DNA of 64,000 bases, taken from the NCBI RefSeq assembly GCF_026126425.1, contig NZ_JAFMPW010000006.1, positions 1 to 64,000 of the forward strand. The letters are read 5' to 3'. The DNA is from Muriicola sp. Z0-33. Lineage in GTDB: Bacteria; Bacteroidota; Bacteroidia; Flavobacteriales; Flavobacteriaceae. Below, piece after piece: positions 37,813-47,075 of the stretch (its first letter is position 1; every line of letters starts with the position of its first letter). The notes under the pieces were generated by a model that saw nothing but the letters and a program-made list of their open reading frames with translations, searched no databases and was not told the DNA's origin. The position numbers were made by a program, and so were the translations under genes.

Positions 37813-38698
37813 AATTCTTCTGCTATTTATGAGTTTGGTATACGGCACATTGATGTATGCTCAGGAACTCAATTGCACCATCACCGTTAATTCTGATCAG
37901 GTTGGGCAGACCAATCAGCAGATCTTCCAGACCCTGGAACGCTCTTTAAACGATTTTGTGAATAAAAATGTTTGGACCAACAGGGTATATAAGGAGAACG
38001 AACGTTTAAACTGCCGGATGTTTATTATTGTTACAGAATATGAATCTAACCGGTTCAGTGCAAATATTCAGTTGCAATCCTCCAGACCTGTATTCAACAC
38101 TTCGTATGAAAGTCCCATCTTTAATTATAAGGATGATAGCTTTAATTTTGAGTATATAGAGTTTCAACCTCTGGTATACAACAGGAATAATTTCGATTCT
38201 AACCTGGTGGGAGTCATTTCCTATTATGTCTATATCATGTTGGGCCTGGATGCAGATACTTTTTCATTAGAGGGAGGAACAGATTATTACAAACAGGCAC
38301 AACAAATTGTAACTCAGGCGCAGGGAAGTAACTTTGCAGGATGGAGCCAGTCTGCCACAGAGAATAGGACCAGATTTGAGCTGGTAGACAACCTGACTTC
38401 TAACACTTTTAGGGAATACAGGATAGCCATGTATAACTATCATCGTAAAGGATTGGATATTCTGGGCGACAATAATAGTACTGGTAAGCAGGTAATTTCG
38501 GGTTCTATGCGTCTGTTTGAGACTTTAATTAAACGTCGTCCGAATGCCTTTTTAATCCAGACTTTTTTTGATGCAAAATCTGAAGAGATTCGCAATATCT
38601 TCTCCGATGGTCCCAAGGTAGATATCGTAAAACTAAAAGAAACCCTGAATAGGGTAGCTCCTTTTTATTCCGGTACCTGGAACGAAATACAGTATTAG
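37805..38698 (+). CDS. porD: DUF4835 family protein, probable type IX secretion protein PorD
   Basis: The 297-residue protein has a signal peptide (ILLLFMSLVYGTLMYAQ) and a family-typical LNCTITVNSDQVGQTNQ start, with FEYIEFQPLVYNRNNFDSNL and a NAFLIQTFFDAKSEEI segment. DUF4835 proteins are linked to the type IX secretion system as PorD, though the biochemical role is unclear. ATG at 37805 overlaps the end of coaBC; the longer reading from 37766 has no signal peptide at its start, so it is rejected. Confidence 0.85.
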   Translation: MRKILLLFMSLVYGTLMYAQELNCTITVNSDQVGQTNQQIFQTLERSLNDFVNKNVWTNRVYKENERLNCRMFIIVTEYESNRFSANIQLQSSRPVFNTSYESPIFNYKDDSFNFEYIEFQPLVYNRNNFDSNLVGVISYYVYIMLGLDADTFSLEGGTDYYKQAQQIVTQAQGSNFAGWSQSATENRTRFELVDNLTSNTFREYRIAMYNYHRKGLDILGDNNSTGKQVISGSMRLFETLIKRRPNAFLIQTFFDAKSEEIRNIFSDGPKVDIVKLKETLNRVAPFYSGTWNEIQY

Positions 38699-38831
38699 CT
38701 GTCTTCCCACAGAAATTAAAATACTTGTCTTTTCATTACTCATAACCCTTTTAGCGAACAAAGCCCAAATCGGAATCCTTTTTTCTGACTGTAATATGAA
38801 TTATCTTTAGCCCCCTAAAGAGGTTTGTCCT

Positions 38832-40484
38832 GTGCTTACACAACTATCTATTAAGAATTACGCTTTAATCAATGATCTTGCGGTCGGTTTTGGCCCTGGC
38901 TTTACTACCATTACAGGAGAAACAGGAGCAGGTAAGTCTATTCTGCTTGGAGCATTATCCTTGATTTTAGGAAAACGTGCAGATTTGTCGGTGCTGCAAG
39001 ACAAGGAGCGAAAATGCATAATTGAAGGAGAATTTGATATAGCCAGGTACAGCCTGAGTGCGTTTTTTAAAATTCATGATCTGGATTATTATGACAACTC
39101 CATAGTCAGAAGAGAAATTCATCCAGGAGGTAAGTCCAGAGCATTTATTAATGATACCCCTGTTACTTTAGATGTTTTATCCCAATTGGGTATGCAGCTG
39201 GTAGATGTCCATTCCCAGCACCAAACCTTGCGTCTTACGGAACAGGATTTTCAATTGAAGGTAGTAGATGCCCTGGCAGCTAACAAAGACGTTTTATCTG
39301 CCTATCAAGAGGTGTACCGAATCTATCAGACAACTTTAAAAGACTTAAATCAACTTATTGATTCACAGCATATAGCGATTAAAGAATACGATTATAATTC
39401 ATTCCTGTTTAAGGAATTGGAATCGGCACCCCTACAAGCAGGGATTCAGAACGACCTGGAAGAGGCTTATGAACAGTTGAGTAATGTGGAGACTATTTTA
39501 GAACAGTTGGGAAATACCAGTGGTTTGTTATTAAATGAACCAGTGGGAATTCTTTCAATGCTCTCGGAATTGAAACAGAGCACTAATAAACTGGCTAATT
39601 TTGGTTCAAAGTACGACCAATTGAACCAACGGGTGCAGTCTGTACTAATAGAAGCTAATGACATAGCAGCTGAAATAGAAAATCTACAGGAATCCGTAGA
39701 GGCTAATCCCGGAGAACTGGAAAAGATAAATTCGAAGTTACAATTGCTTTATGACCTTCGTAGAAAACACGGAGTAGAGCGTATTGAGGAGCTTATTGCA
39801 ATAAAGGAAGCACTGGGTGAAAAAATAGCCGTTACCGAAGACCTTGATACTGATATTGCACAGAAAAGAGAACAACTAGATGGGTATACCAGAGACCTTG
39901 AAAACAAAGCGGCCCTGCTGAATAGCAGGAGGCGGGATGCGATTCCAAAACTAATTAAGCAGTTAGAAGAGTCATTGGGTACATTGGGAATGCCTAATGC
40001 CACTTTTAAAATAGAAGTGGAAACAGCAGCAAATTATAAAATTACGGGCAAGGACGAACTGGTATTAAGATTTTCGGCAAATAAAGGAGCTGATTTCGGA
40101 GAGTTAAAAAAAGTGGCCTCGGGAGGGGAATTATCCCGGATAATGCTGGTGATTAAGGCGATAATAGCACAATCCGAACAATTGCCAACTATGATGTTCG
40201 ATGAGATAGATACAGGTGTATCTGGTGAAATATCAAATAGCATGGGAGATATTATGCATAAGATGAGCAGAAATATGCAAATATTTTCAATTACACATTT
40301 ACCACAGGTTGCCGCTAAAGGCGATCATCATTTTAAAGTGTATAAGCAAGACGATACCCATAGTACACAAACCAAAATGAAAGAACTAAATGAAGACGAG
40401 AGGATAGTGGAGCTTGCCGAAATGCTGGGGGGCAAATCAATTTCAGATGCAGCCATGGCTCATGCTCGTGAGTTGTTGAATTGA
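38832..40484 (+). CDS. recN: DNA repair protein RecN
   Basis: The 550-residue SMC-like ATPase starts with GTG (LTQLSIKNYALINDLAVGF), has Walker A TITGETGAGKSILLGALSL, a long coiled-coil middle (about residues 150-380), the signature LKKVASGGELSRIML and Walker B MMFDEIDTGVSGE. It acts at double-strand breaks. The -7-like TATCTTTA around 38806 lies shortly upstream. It ends the bamD-omega-coaBC-porD-recN order typical of Bacteroidota. Confidence 0.96.
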   Translation: MLTQLSIKNYALINDLAVGFGPGFTTITGETGAGKSILLGALSLILGKRADLSVLQDKERKCIIEGEFDIARYSLSAFFKIHDLDYYDNSIVRREIHPGGKSRAFINDTPVTLDVLSQLGMQLVDVHSQHQTLRLTEQDFQLKVVDALAANKDVLSAYQEVYRIYQTTLKDLNQLIDSQHIAIKEYDYNSFLFKELESAPLQAGIQNDLEEAYEQLSNVETILEQLGNTSGLLLNEPVGILSMLSELKQSTNKLANFGSKYDQLNQRVQSVLIEANDIAAEIENLQESVEANPGELEKINSKLQLLYDLRRKHGVERIEELIAIKEALGEKIAVTEDLDTDIAQKREQLDGYTRDLENKAALLNSRRRDAIPKLIKQLEESLGTLGMPNATFKIEVETAANYKITGKDELVLRFSANKGADFGELKKVASGGELSRIMLVIKAIIAQSEQLPTMMFDEIDTGVSGEISNSMGDIMHKMSRNMQIFSITHLPQVAAKGDHHFKVYKQDDTHSTQTKMKELNEDERIVELAEMLGGKSISDAAMAHARELLN

Positions 40485-40511
40485 TTGCTGATCTTGTTTA
40501 TCTTTTTTAAA

Positions 40512-40519
40512 TATCTTTG
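40512..40519 (+). promoter_or_regulatory. -7 box upstream of fabI
   Basis: TATCTTTG matches TAnnTTTG 28 bases before the fabI ATG. The nearest upstream TTG (40494) is only 15 bases away, shorter than usual, so the -33 element is uncertain. Confidence 0.42.
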
Positions 40520-40547
40520 AACCCAATTACCAAACTAAATAAATAAC

Positions 40548-41360
40548 ATGGCATACAATTTACTAAAAGGGAAAAGAGGAATTATTTTTGGCGCTTTAGA
40601 CGAGAAGTCCATAGCGTGGAAAACGGCAGAGCGCGTCCACGAAGAAGGAGGTGCTTTTGTCTTAACCAATGCGCCAATAGCAATGAGAATGGGGCAGATT
40701 AATGTACTGGCCGAGAAGACGGGAGCCACTATAATTCCTGCAGATGCTACCAGCGAAGAGGATCTTAATAATCTTATAACCAAGTCGGTAGAGATCCTAG
40801 GCGGTAAAATAGATTTTGTATTGCACTCTATCGGGATGTCTGTAAATGTTCGAAAAGGGCGACATTATACCGATGAAAAATATGATTTTACTACTAAGGG
40901 TTGGGACGTTTCAGCACTTTCTTTTCATAAAGTAATGCAAAGCTTGTATAAGAACGATGCTATGAATCAATGGGGAAGTATAGTTGCATTGACCTATATG
41001 GCTGCTCAGCGTACTTTTCCTGATTACAATGATATGGCAGATAACAAAGCTTATCTGGAATCCGTAGCCAGAAGTTTTGGTTACTTTTTTGGAAAAGAAA
41101 AAAAGGTAAGAGTAAATACCATCTCACAATCTCCCACACCGACAACAGCCGGGCAAGGCGTTAAAGGATTTGACGGGTTTATAAGTTATGCTGAGAAGAT
41201 GTCGCCTTTAGGAAATGCCAGTGCGCAGGATTGTGCGGACTACACGGTTTCCTTGTTTTCGGATCTTACACGTAAAGTGACCATGCAGAATCTTTTTCAC
41301 GATGGCGGATTTTCAAATACAGGGGTAAGCCAGGAAGTAATAGAACACTTTTCAGAGTAG
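40548..41360 (+). CDS. fabI: enoyl-[acyl-carrier-protein] reductase FabI
   Basis: The 270-residue SDR-family enzyme begins GKRGIIFGALDEKSIAWKTA (the FabI NADH site), has HSIGMSVNVRKG, and carries the FabI-type Y-x6-K catalytic pair in DYNDMADNKAYLE. It reduces the enoyl-ACP double bond in the last step of each fatty-acid elongation cycle. The C-terminal FHDGGFSNTGV fits the family. It has its own likely promoter and precedes the glycosyltransferase gene by 150 bases. Confidence 0.95.
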   Translation: MAYNLLKGKRGIIFGALDEKSIAWKTAERVHEEGGAFVLTNAPIAMRMGQINVLAEKTGATIIPADATSEEDLNNLITKSVEILGGKIDFVLHSIGMSVNVRKGRHYTDEKYDFTTKGWDVSALSFHKVMQSLYKNDAMNQWGSIVALTYMAAQRTFPDYNDMADNKAYLESVARSFGYFFGKEKKVRVNTISQSPTPTTAGQGVKGFDGFISYAEKMSPLGNASAQDCADYTVSLFSDLTRKVTMQNLFHDGGFSNTGVSQEVIEHFSE

Positions 41361-41510
41361 TTTAGAAATTTCAGGAATAATTGGCCAAAATAAATTAAAA
41401 TCAATTGTCTGCCTAAAATTGCCATGTAGTGTGCCAATGAGGACCAACAATAACCGCGATTGGAACAAAGAGATATTTGAGGACCTCCAGGCTATTTTTA
41501 AACCCAGTCA

Positions 41511-42521
41511 ATGCAATTAAATTACTCATTTGTAATTCCCGTTTACAACAGGCCGGATGAGCTGAGGGAATTGCTACGGAGTTTAACCGCCCTGGACTTT
41601 GAAAGGCCTTATGAAGTGGTGATAGTAGAGGATGGGTCTCAATTTACAGCAGCTGATGTGGTAGAGGACTTCAGAGGATCACTATCATTGGTTTATCTTA
41701 CAAAAGAGAATACAGGACCGGGAGATTCCAGGAATTATGGCATGGCCAGGGCCTCGGGAGATTATTTTCTTATTTTGGATTCGGATTGCATTCTTCCGCC
41801 AGACTATCTCAGGGCAATCGATACGGCTTTGTCTGCAGAATACGTAGATTGTTTCGGAGGGCCAGACGCTGCCCATGACTCCTTTACCAGGATACAGAAA
41901 GCGATAAATTTTGCAATGACCGCTGTTTTAACCACGGGGGGAATTAGAGGAAAGGAAAAAAGCGTAGGCAAGTTCCAGCCCAGAAGCTTTAATATGGGGA
42001 TTTCACTGAAAGCATTTGAGAGTACCGGAGGTTTTGGCAAAATACATCCCGGAGAAGACCCCGATCTGAGTATACGCTTGTGGAAGAATGGCTTTACAAC
42101 AAAATTGATACCTCAGGCTTTTGTATATCACAAGCGCAGGATAGATTTCGGGCTTTTTTTTAAACAAGTGAAAAAATTTGGAAAAGTAAGACCTATACTC
42201 AATAAATGGCATCCGGAAACCGGTAGTATAACTTATTGGTTTCCATCTGTATTTTGTTTGGGCTTCTTATTTGCGTTGATACTCTGTTTTTTAGCCCCTT
42301 ATCCTTACAATTACATGTTTATAGGACTTTACCTCTTATATTTTATATTGGTGTTTTTAAGCGCATCCATTAGCACTAAAAGCCCTGCTGTTGGTGTTTT
42401 ATCTGTCATTGCTGTTGGGATTCAATTTATAGGATATGGCTACGGTTTCCTAAAGTCGACTATCTTAGTTAATTTTAGCAGAAGAACACCACAGGAAATA
42501 TTTCCCCAATTGTTTTTCTAA
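41511..42521 (+). CDS. family 2 glycosyltransferase, membrane-attached
   Basis: The 336-residue protein has a GT-A domain: SFVIPVYNRPDELRELL, VVIVEDGSQF, GPGDSRNYGMARASG, FLILDSDCILP (DxD-like) and a later GEDPDLSIRLW. Two or three C-terminal hydrophobic segments (about residues 245-315) attach it to the membrane. It probably adds a sugar from a nucleotide donor to lipid-linked glycan or surface polysaccharide; the acceptor is unknown. It begins the run with the YbbR, coaE, kinase and regulator genes. Confidence 0.9.
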   Translation: MQLNYSFVIPVYNRPDELRELLRSLTALDFERPYEVVIVEDGSQFTAADVVEDFRGSLSLVYLTKENTGPGDSRNYGMARASGDYFLILDSDCILPPDYLRAIDTALSAEYVDCFGGPDAAHDSFTRIQKAINFAMTAVLTTGGIRGKEKSVGKFQPRSFNMGISLKAFESTGGFGKIHPGEDPDLSIRLWKNGFTTKLIPQAFVYHKRRIDFGLFFKQVKKFGKVRPILNKWHPETGSITYWFPSVFCLGFLFALILCFLAPYPYNYMFIGLYLLYFILVFLSASISTKSPAVGVLSVIAVGIQFIGYGYGFLKSTILVNFSRRTPQEIFPQLFF

Positions 42522-42528
42522 GACATCT

Positions 42529-43485
42529 ATGAGCCCGAATAAAATGAAAAAAGGACGGATCAGGAGAAAAGTAAACATATTTTTTATATTTCTGGTGTCT
42601 GCTAGTTTGGCATGGCTGGTGAGCCAGCTTTCGGAAGATTATACACAGGGAACTTCATTTGATTTGGTATATATCAATATTCCAGACACCCTAAGACTCA
42701 ATAAAGCATCTAAGGATAATATTGATGTCAGACTCAGAGCAAGTGGCTTCCAATTCCTGGGGTTTAATTTCAGGAGAAAACAAATCGCAATAGATTTAAG
42801 CAAATTAAACCGCAGAGGTACACGGTACTATATTCCACAGAGCGATTACAGGAGACAAATACAAAATCAACTGACTGCTTCAATGACCTTACTCGAAGCA
42901 GACCGGGATACCTTATTTTTTGAATTTTATAAAGTGTTTAAAAGAGAAGTCCCTGTGCAATCTGATGTTACTATTAATTTGGGCCAGAATTTTTTATTGG
43001 AGGAAGAAGTATCGTTAATTCCAAATAGCGTTGTACTCATGGGGCCAAGGGAAGAAATAGAAGCTGTAAACTTTATCAATACCGCAAATTTAGAGTTATC
43101 GGATATTACATCAGATTTTGTCAGTCAGGTGGCTCTTACCAGGCCGGAAGCATTGCAAAACACAACATATTCGATAGATTCCGTTGAGATTAGTGGAAGG
43201 GTCTTTCGCTTTTCTGAAAAAATTATAGACATCCCAATCCGGGTAATAAACCTTCCTGAAGGAACTGCCATCAGGACTTTTCCGGATGCTGTATCGGTAT
43301 TGTGCAAAGGGAAGATCGATAAATTGAAAGACCTCAATACGGCCGATTTTGAAGTGATCGGAGATTATGATAAGGTGAGCAAGAGTCGGCAGATGCTAGA
43401 ATTGAAATTAACTACAATTCCCGATATAATACACAGTGCAAAGCTTCTGGAGAGTGAGGTTGAATTTATTTTGAAACGAGAATGA
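42529..43485 (+). CDS. YbbR-domain protein
   Basis: The 318-residue protein has one N-terminal membrane helix (about residues 16-35, FFIFLVSASLAWLVSQL) and two to three YbbR-like repeats in the extracytoplasmic part, for example SVVLMGPREEIEAVNFINT and a later YSIDSVEISG. In other bacteria YbbR proteins (CdaR) can modulate a diadenylate cyclase, but no such gene is adjacent here. It lies eight bases after the glycosyltransferase, and its stop overlaps the coaE start. Confidence 0.85.
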   Translation: MSPNKMKKGRIRRKVNIFFIFLVSASLAWLVSQLSEDYTQGTSFDLVYINIPDTLRLNKASKDNIDVRLRASGFQFLGFNFRRKQIAIDLSKLNRRGTRYYIPQSDYRRQIQNQLTASMTLLEADRDTLFFEFYKVFKREVPVQSDVTINLGQNFLLEEEVSLIPNSVVLMGPREEIEAVNFINTANLELSDITSDFVSQVALTRPEALQNTTYSIDSVEISGRVFRFSEKIIDIPIRVINLPEGTAIRTFPDAVSVLCKGKIDKLKDLNTADFEVIGDYDKVSKSRQMLELKLTTIPDIIHSAKLLESEVEFILKRE

Positions 43486-44069
43486 TGATCGTAGGGCTAA
43501 CAGGAGGTATTGGTAGCGGCAAAAGCACAGTTGCCGGTTATTTTAAGGAGCTTGGGGTGCCCGTGTACAATTCTGATAAGCAAGCTAAAAAACTGATGCG
43601 CAACTCCAAGAAATTAAGAAAAGCCATCATTAAATTGCTGGGAGAGGACGCTTACATTGGGAAGAAGTTAAACCGATCTGTTATTGCTCAAAAAGTTTTT
43701 AACAATAAGGAATTGTTAGAGGGGTTAAACCACCTGGTACATCCGGCAGTAAAGCAACACTTTCTGAAATGGGCCAGAAAGCAGGAGAGTAACTATGTGA
43801 TTCAGGAGGCCGCTCTGCTTTTTGAAAACGGCTCCTATAAGAACTACGACAAAATGATACTTGTTAGAGCACCTCTCTCTCAGAGAATTGCCAGGCTTCT
43901 GGAACGGGATGGCAGTTCCGAGTCTGAAATAATGGCCAGAATAAAGCACCAGTGGAGTGATGAAGAAAAAAGTGCTTTGTCCGACTATTTAATAGACAAT
44001 ATTGACCTTGAAAAAACCAGATCGGAAGTAGCACTTATCCATCGTGAGCTATTGAAAATATCAGGCTGA
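43482..44069 (+). CDS. coaE: dephospho-CoA kinase
   Basis: The 195-residue P-loop kinase has GLTGGIGSGKSTVAGYF, the lid VRAPLSQRIARLLERDG and the CoaE-type SDYLIDNIDLEKTR. It phosphorylates the 3' hydroxyl of dephospho-CoA, the last step of CoA synthesis, and so complements coaBC 6 kb away. The start codon overlaps the YbbR gene stop (ATGA). Confidence 0.95.
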   Translation: MMIVGLTGGIGSGKSTVAGYFKELGVPVYNSDKQAKKLMRNSKKLRKAIIKLLGEDAYIGKKLNRSVIAQKVFNNKELLEGLNHLVHPAVKQHFLKWARKQESNYVIQEAALLFENGSYKNYDKMILVRAPLSQRIARLLERDGSSESEIMARIKHQWSDEEKSALSDYLIDNIDLEKTRSEVALIHRELLKISG

Positions 44070-44147
44070 GCGCAATTTTAACATTTTTGTTAAGGTTAGG
44101 TTAAACAGGCAATCATCTAATGTTAAATTTCTAATTTTACGGAAAAG

Positions 44148-45728
44148 ATGAATAAGAGATTATTTGTTCTTCTTGTTATTTTAATGAGCCTTTCTCTGAT
44201 TGGAATAATTTCAGTGCAACTGTACTGGATCAAAAGTTCCTTAGAAGACAAGGAAGAGCAATTTGCGTATGCTGTTACGGATGTTCTTAGCAAGGTTACC
44301 GATAAGATCGAGAACCGGGAAATTAAAGATTATTCAGATAGGTTTTTAAGCCTTCGTGATAGTATCGGAGAACTAAAAAGCTCCCAATTAAGCAACATTT
44401 TTTTTATTGATCGGGATATAAATTCAAATGAGATTCTTTTTTATTCTCATGGGATTCTCGAAGAAGATTATAATATAGCATCAACGTTCTTTGACAATGG
44501 CGATGGATCTGATACCAGCACCATAAAAAACTTTACCAGCAAGCGTACAAAAACCATATTTAAGGAAGAATATGGGTTGGATGGCAAAGCTTACAAGCTT
44601 AATCCGGTTCAAAAATTGGAGAAAGTTGGTGGTCTTTCCAGCATAGATAAGGCCGCTTTTGACGACGTTTATCGCGAGTTTGCGGAGAAAGAACCTATTC
44701 ATGATAGAGTTTCTAAACAGGAAATTGAACTTTTGTTAGATACTGAATTAAAGAATAGGGGTATGGATATCGACTATGAATACGGTGTTTATAGTCGGGG
44801 TTTACCAACAAAAGTAAGATCTAGAAAGTTTAAGTTCACCAGTAACAGCCTTTATCAGGCTCCGATTTTTAAGAATAGCGAGGGAAGCAGTAATTTTTCC
44901 CTTTTGTTATCCTTTCCAAAAGAAGGTAAATTTTTATTGGAGACCATTCTTGGCATGGCTACACTTTCATTGATGTTCACCCTTATTATTGTTGTTGCGT
45001 ACGCCGGAGCTATATATCAGCTAATTCGTCAAAAACAGATTTCTGAAATAAAATCTGATTTTATCAATAATATGACCCACGAGTTTAAAACTCCTATTGC
45101 TACTATCAACCTGGCTGTGGAGGCAATTCGAAATCCAAAAATAATTTCGGATGAAGATAAGGTAAAAAGGTATCTGACAATGATTCGTGATGAGAACAAG
45201 AGGATGCATGCTCAGGTAGAAAACGTACTGAGGATCTCGAAATTGGAGAAAAACCAATTAGACATCCGTAAGGACAGGACAGATGTGCACGACATAGTAC
45301 AAGACGCTATTACCCACATCGAACTTATTGTACTGGACAGAGGGGGTTATGTTAATTCACATCTGGAGGCGGAAAGGTCAGAGGTTTTGGCAAATGATAT
45401 GCATTTTGAAAACGTCATTGTGAATATTCTGGACAATGCCGTAAAATACTCTCCCGAAGCCCCAAAAATTGATGTGTACACAGAAGTCGCTAATAATTAT
45501 ATAATTATTAAAATAAAAGATCAGGGTGCGGGAATGAGTAAAGCCGTTCTCAAAAAGGTATTCGAAAAGTTCTATAGGGAACATACCGGAGATATACATA
45601 ACGTTAAAGGTCATGGATTAGGACTGGCCTATGTAAAAAAGATTGTAGATGATCATCAGGGGGAAGTTTATGCCGAAAGTGAAAAAGGAAAAGGAAGCAC
45701 TTTCTACATAAAACTACCTTTAATATAA
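44148..45728 (+). CDS. sensor histidine kinase
   Basis: The 526-residue protein has two membrane helices (about residues 5-27 and 262-288) enclosing a 230-residue extracytoplasmic sensor domain with no family I recognise. The kinase core has the phosphoacceptor H311 in NNMTHEFKTPIATINL, the N box IVNILDNAVKYS, IKDQGAGMS and GHGLGLAYVKKIV. It lies 6 bases before its response regulator. The signal sensed is unknown. Confidence 0.94.
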   Translation: MNKRLFVLLVILMSLSLIGIISVQLYWIKSSLEDKEEQFAYAVTDVLSKVTDKIENREIKDYSDRFLSLRDSIGELKSSQLSNIFFIDRDINSNEILFYSHGILEEDYNIASTFFDNGDGSDTSTIKNFTSKRTKTIFKEEYGLDGKAYKLNPVQKLEKVGGLSSIDKAAFDDVYREFAEKEPIHDRVSKQEIELLLDTELKNRGMDIDYEYGVYSRGLPTKVRSRKFKFTSNSLYQAPIFKNSEGSSNFSLLLSFPKEGKFLLETILGMATLSLMFTLIIVVAYAGAIYQLIRQKQISEIKSDFINNMTHEFKTPIATINLAVEAIRNPKIISDEDKVKRYLTMIRDENKRMHAQVENVLRISKLEKNQLDIRKDRTDVHDIVQDAITHIELIVLDRGGYVNSHLEAERSEVLANDMHFENVIVNILDNAVKYSPEAPKIDVYTEVANNYIIIKIKDQGAGMSKAVLKKVFEKFYREHTGDIHNVKGHGLGLAYVKKIVDDHQGEVYAESEKGKGSTFYIKLPLI

Positions 45729-45734
45729 AATTTT

Positions 45735-46448
45735 ATGGAAACAGCAGAGAAGAAAATACTTTTAGTGGAGGATGATCCCAACTTTGGGATTGTGTTGAAA
45801 GATTACCTGTCGATGAACGATTTTGACGTCACATTGGCTAAAAATGGTATGGAAGGTTTTGAAAAGTTTAAAAAGGACAATTATGACGTCTGTATTCTTG
45901 ATGTTATGATGCCCTATAAAGATGGGTTTACCCTGGCAAAGGAAATCCGGGAGAAAAATGAACATGTGCCTATCGTATTCCTGACAGCAAAAACCATGAA
46001 GGAAGATGTTCTAAAAGGGTACAAGGCCGGTGCGGATGATTACCTTAATAAACCTTTTGATTCAGAAGTACTTCTGATGAAACTTAAAGCTATTCTTCAA
46101 AGAAAAGCATCCAATACATTGGCAGACAGCAAACAATTTGAGTTTAAAATTGGAAATTTCCATTTAAATTCGAAATTGAGATTTCTTAAATACAAGGATG
46201 AAGAGGCAATTAAACTCTCTCCAAAAGAGAACGAATTACTGCGTCTTCTGGCATTGCACGAAAACGACCTGATGCCCAGAGAACTTGCATTGACCAAGAT
46301 CTGGAGAGATGATAATTATTTTACTTCCAGAAGTATGGATGTCTATATCGCAAAGCTTAGAAAATACCTGAAACGAGACGATACAGTTGAAATTTTAAAC
46401 ATTCATGGCGAAGGCTTTAGATTGGTCGTAAAAGAGGAACAGCAATAG
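45735..46448 (+). CDS. OmpR-type response regulator
   Basis: The 237-residue protein has a receiver domain with acidic pair LLVEDDPNFG, phosphoacceptor D56 in CILDVMMPYKDG, threonine in IVFLTAKT and lysine in DYLNKPFDSEV, then a winged-helix DNA-binding domain (about residues 135-232) with SRSMDVYIAKLRKYL as recognition helix. It follows the histidine kinase gene by 6 bases and is followed by a terminator. Targets are unknown. Confidence 0.94.
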   Translation: METAEKKILLVEDDPNFGIVLKDYLSMNDFDVTLAKNGMEGFEKFKKDNYDVCILDVMMPYKDGFTLAKEIREKNEHVPIVFLTAKTMKEDVLKGYKAGADDYLNKPFDSEVLLMKLKAILQRKASNTLADSKQFEFKIGNFHLNSKLRFLKYKDEEAIKLSPKENELLRLLALHENDLMPRELALTKIWRDDNYFTSRSMDVYIAKLRKYLKRDDTVEILNIHGEGFRLVVKEEQQ

Positions 46449-46479
46449 CCCTGCTAAAAAGTATTAGAATTGTATTAAC

Positions 46480-46512
46480 ACGTCCCGGCCATTGCGTCGG
46501 GACGTTTTTTTT
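46480..46512 (+). terminator. terminator of the kinase/regulator unit
   Basis: ACGTCCCG (46480-46487) pairs with CGGGACGT (46498-46505) around a ten-base loop and is followed by a T run. It marks the end of the glycosyltransferase to response-regulator run. Confidence 0.87.
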
Positions 46513-46565
46513 GACTGACTTAAGTATCTTGCGATTCTGGTTTGCCCGCCGCCTTTATGACTTTA

Positions 46566-47069
46566 TTATTCCTTATTAATCCTTGTCATAATATTCCTTA
46601 GAATTATTTCCGGAGTAGGACTAATGGAAACAGTAATGGCCTTTTTAGGAGTTTCCAATGTTTCAAATTGAGATCGGAGCAAAGAGGCAGGCATAAAATG
46701 TCCTTTTCTTGCATTGAGTCTTTGTTGAATTTCTTCAAAAGTTCCCTCCAATAATACCCAGCTAACTTTATCCTGAATTCCTTCACTGAGTATAGCTCTG
46801 TAATCAGATTTTAAGGCAGAACAAACAATTACAGCACCCTTTAGAGCATGGGTCATTGCAAGTTTATTCAGGGCTATAAGCCAGTCTTTCCTGTCATCGT
46901 CGGTCAGGGGCTCGCCGGCAGCCATTTTAGTTACATTATAAGCAGGATGAAAATCATCGCCATCAAAAAAAGGAACTGTTAACTCCCTGGCGAGAAGCGT
47001 TCCAATGGTCGACTTGCCGCAACCGGATACCCCCATGACAAAATATATAGGTCCGCTTTTATTGCTCAT
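46566..47069 (-). CDS. gntK: gluconokinase
   Basis: The 167-residue P-loop kinase has FVMGVSGCGKSTIGTLLA, the DGDDFHPAYNVTKM motif of gluconate binding, PLTDDDRKDWL and VCSALKSDYRAIL. It phosphorylates gluconate to 6-phosphogluconate for the pentose phosphate or Entner-Doudoroff route. It is the last gene of a minus-strand run and starts 6 bases after miaA; no gluconate permease is near. Confidence 0.92.
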   Translation of the reverse strand: MSNKSGPIYFVMGVSGCGKSTIGTLLARELTVPFFDGDDFHPAYNVTKMAAGEPLTDDDRKDWLIALNKLAMTHALKGAVIVCSALKSDYRAILSEGIQDKVSWVLLEGTFEEIQQRLNARKGHFMPASLLRSQFETLETPKKAITVSISPTPEIILRNIMTRINKE

Positions 47070-47075
47070 ACTTAC

